From positions 120,077-164,539 of the forward strand of contig NW_019775650.1 in the NCBI RefSeq assembly GCF_001039355.2: a stretch of DNA of 44,463 bases, in the 5' to 3' direction. Made by a program: the position numbers and the translations under genes. The stretch is from Lingula anatina. Its lineage: Eukaryota > Brachiopoda > Lingulata > Lingulida > Lingulidae. Positions 42,737 to 44,463 of this stretch are shown here, piece by piece (the stretch's first letter is position 1; the number at the start of each line of letters is the position of its first letter). The notes under the pieces are model-generated. The model saw only the letters and a program-made list of their open reading frames with translations, was not told where the DNA came from and ran no database searches.

Positions 42737-43460
42737 TGAATATCTAGTGAAAAAAAATCCTCTGTGATCTAATTAGAGGTCAACATTCTAAATCTAGTGC
42801 AAAATAGCATGATGATGATGATGATTTTTAAATAAAATTTTGTTACTATTTTCACCAAAAACTACTGCAACAGTCACAGCCCTGCATAATATACAAAGCC
42901 CTGATCAAATCGCAAAGTCAGTCAGCCGGAAGTTCTTGTATCCATGTTTTGATTAACCATAACAGATCAAAGTTTTTTAGGTGAACAATACCCCACAGTA
43001 CAAAGCATATCAATACCTGGCCCACAGCAGTATTGACCAGTACTTGTACCTGGACTGCAAAGCTAACAGCAATCTATTAATCTTAACAAAACTTTTGTTA
43101 CAGGGTAACTATTATTTTTAGCTTAAAAGATACACAAAAAAATCCCAATATTTTCAACTGCACAGTTATCCAGTGAAAGTGTGACAGTGAAGCTGTTAGC
43201 TACTACTTGGTTCCCTCAAATCAAGATATCAGTGCCCAGATAGACAACTTGCTGTATTACATGGTAAGTAATACATGTATGTCTGATAATTCAAGAATAA
43301 AAAAGGGACCACGCCAAAATCAATAAAGGCATGCTTAGGGGTGCTTAAGGGTTTATTATCATCCAGATATCAAAAATGAGGTTTTACTTACATCTAATTA
43401 TTCAATGATGCATCTACCTTTGTTCTGATTTTTCTGATTTAAAGTTTGGGTAAATGTGCG

Positions 43461-44463
43461 CGACTTGTAATATGTGTCAATAGAAGTTTATAGCTCTTAT
43501 CTAAAGTTGATCTCTTTTCTTATCATATTGCCTTAAATTATGGTAAAGTCTCAATAAAGATACTAGTCTGTCACGCAAAGTTAGGTATCAAATCAGGCTG
43601 CGACCTGGCAATAAATCAGTTTTGATTTTTGTAACTAAACAGTGGTGTTGCGTTACTCTTCTCTCCGGGCATAACCAAAGTCGGGAATCGGGAACCGTAT
43701 CTAGAATCTTTCAACGGTGGATTAGAGCCCCTAGCGTCTAGATTATACCCGCATTATATCAAGGTATGACAACACCATGGCCTCCCTCTTCCAGTGAATT
43801 TCCACTTCTGAAGAGCCAACAATATATCATTTCTCTTTGCCAGAAGAAACACACATACCAATTGCAAGCTGATGTCAGTCTGTCAAGATATTGTATATTA
43901 AGCATTTAAAGGGAGGTACCCAGAAAGTTCCCAGAAGTCACTGACATTATCTCTGACATTTAGGCACTTGACTGGGTCTTAATTCCCAACAGCTCACATT
44001 ACAGAAAAAAAAATCACTGCATCATATACTTAACCACTGTAGGTCTAGCTGCAAGTCCAGGTGCTATCCTCCAATGATATACCAGCAGGTTTTATCAGAG
44101 GATTTCCAACAGTTCTGATATGGGACAATATTGACTTTAAGGTAGAAACTCTCACTGGAGCTGGAACTAACACACACACACATATAATGATTCAAAGAGA
44201 GCAGCTGATCGAATATGTCACTGCCAAGACAGTCGTTGATGAACAGAAAGTCTTACACCCCATTCTCATAGATTAGATCGACCTACATTGGATCGACCTA
44301 ACTCCCTGGGGGTTCACGCTAAATAGCTGTCAGCCGGGCGGACACGAAAGTTAATTACCCCTTAAAGCTTGTAGTAGGCGGGAACGGACACTTAAGTGGG
44401 ATTATCTGACAGTAATCTAGTGAGACTCCCCGCGGTGATAGATCGATCTAAAAGTTGTGAGAA
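43461..44463. other. Terminal kilobase without a recognised gene
   Basis: No coding exon or RNA gene recognised. TGGTGTTG near 43644 and CAACACCA near 43769 form a short inverted pair around GC-richer sequence, and GATCGACCTA recurs at 44276 and 44291. These may be repeat ends. Confidence 0.5.

Larger units (their letters stand above)
41735..43460. repeat. Intergenic duplication block, copy C
   Basis: Matches block A from its start (ATTATGCATAATGCACTGAA) and block B further right. It carries the 234-bp foldback insertion at 42.5-42.7 kb. No membrane or CARD gene follows before the window ends. Confidence 0.9.

Noticed and set aside
43600-44463. Possible tRNA or rRNA fragment in the GC-richer end
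   Set aside because: No A-box/B-box pair or cloverleaf could be drawn.
1-44463. CRISPR arrays or bacterial operons
   Set aside because: Introns, microsatellites and animal domain families show this is eukaryotic DNA; no regularly spaced direct repeats with unique spacers were seen.

Overview
The window is animal nuclear DNA. It is AT-rich and full of microsatellites, with GT-AG introns, one N gap and several homopolymer tracts. The gene content (integrin beta, SMARCAL1, and an array of HEPN_DZIP3/CARD membrane-protein genes) suggests a marine invertebrate, most likely a lophotrochozoan such as a mollusc or brachiopod. That assignment is an inference from domain repertoire and base composition; nothing in the sequence fixes the species.

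Region 1 (about 6.0-21.6 kb, plus strand) is a complete integrin beta subunit gene. I could assemble 22 coding exons whose phases all agree. They give a 797-residue protein: signal peptide, PSI, beta-I domain, hybrid, four I-EGF modules, beta-tail, one membrane span and a cytoplasmic tail with NPIF and NPTY motifs. The two Asp of the ADMIDAS metal site are replaced by Ile-His. Six exons are preceded by one to three truncated tandem copies of their own acceptor side (intron end plus exon start), a repeated pattern that is unusual.

Region 2 (about 21.6-26.4 kb, minus strand) holds the last seven exons of a SMARCAL1-type SNF2 annealing helicase. It converges tail-to-tail with the integrin gene. 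It includes the C-terminal RecA-like lobe and the acidic tail; the N-terminal half was not found in the remaining 18 kb.

Region 3 (about 26.7-43.5 kb, plus strand) is a tandem array built from two recurring parts: an exon coding for a multi-pass membrane module that I cannot assign to a family, and a 2-3 kb intergenic block with CTCF-like motifs. Between these conserved parts the N-terminal domain changes: one unit has a HEPN_DZIP3 exon that can splice in frame to the membrane exon, the next has a CARD fused directly to the membrane module. A frameshifted copy (28.25-28.98 kb), a truncated copy (40.42-40.93 kb) and at least two short relics show gene birth and decay. The likely reading is a rapidly evolving innate-immune or cell-death family in which a membrane anchor is paired with different effector or adaptor domains; this is inference. 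Two foldback insertions and a local inversion can be read by comparing the duplicated blocks.

The last kilobase (43.5-44.5 kb) and the first six kilobases contain no gene I can support.
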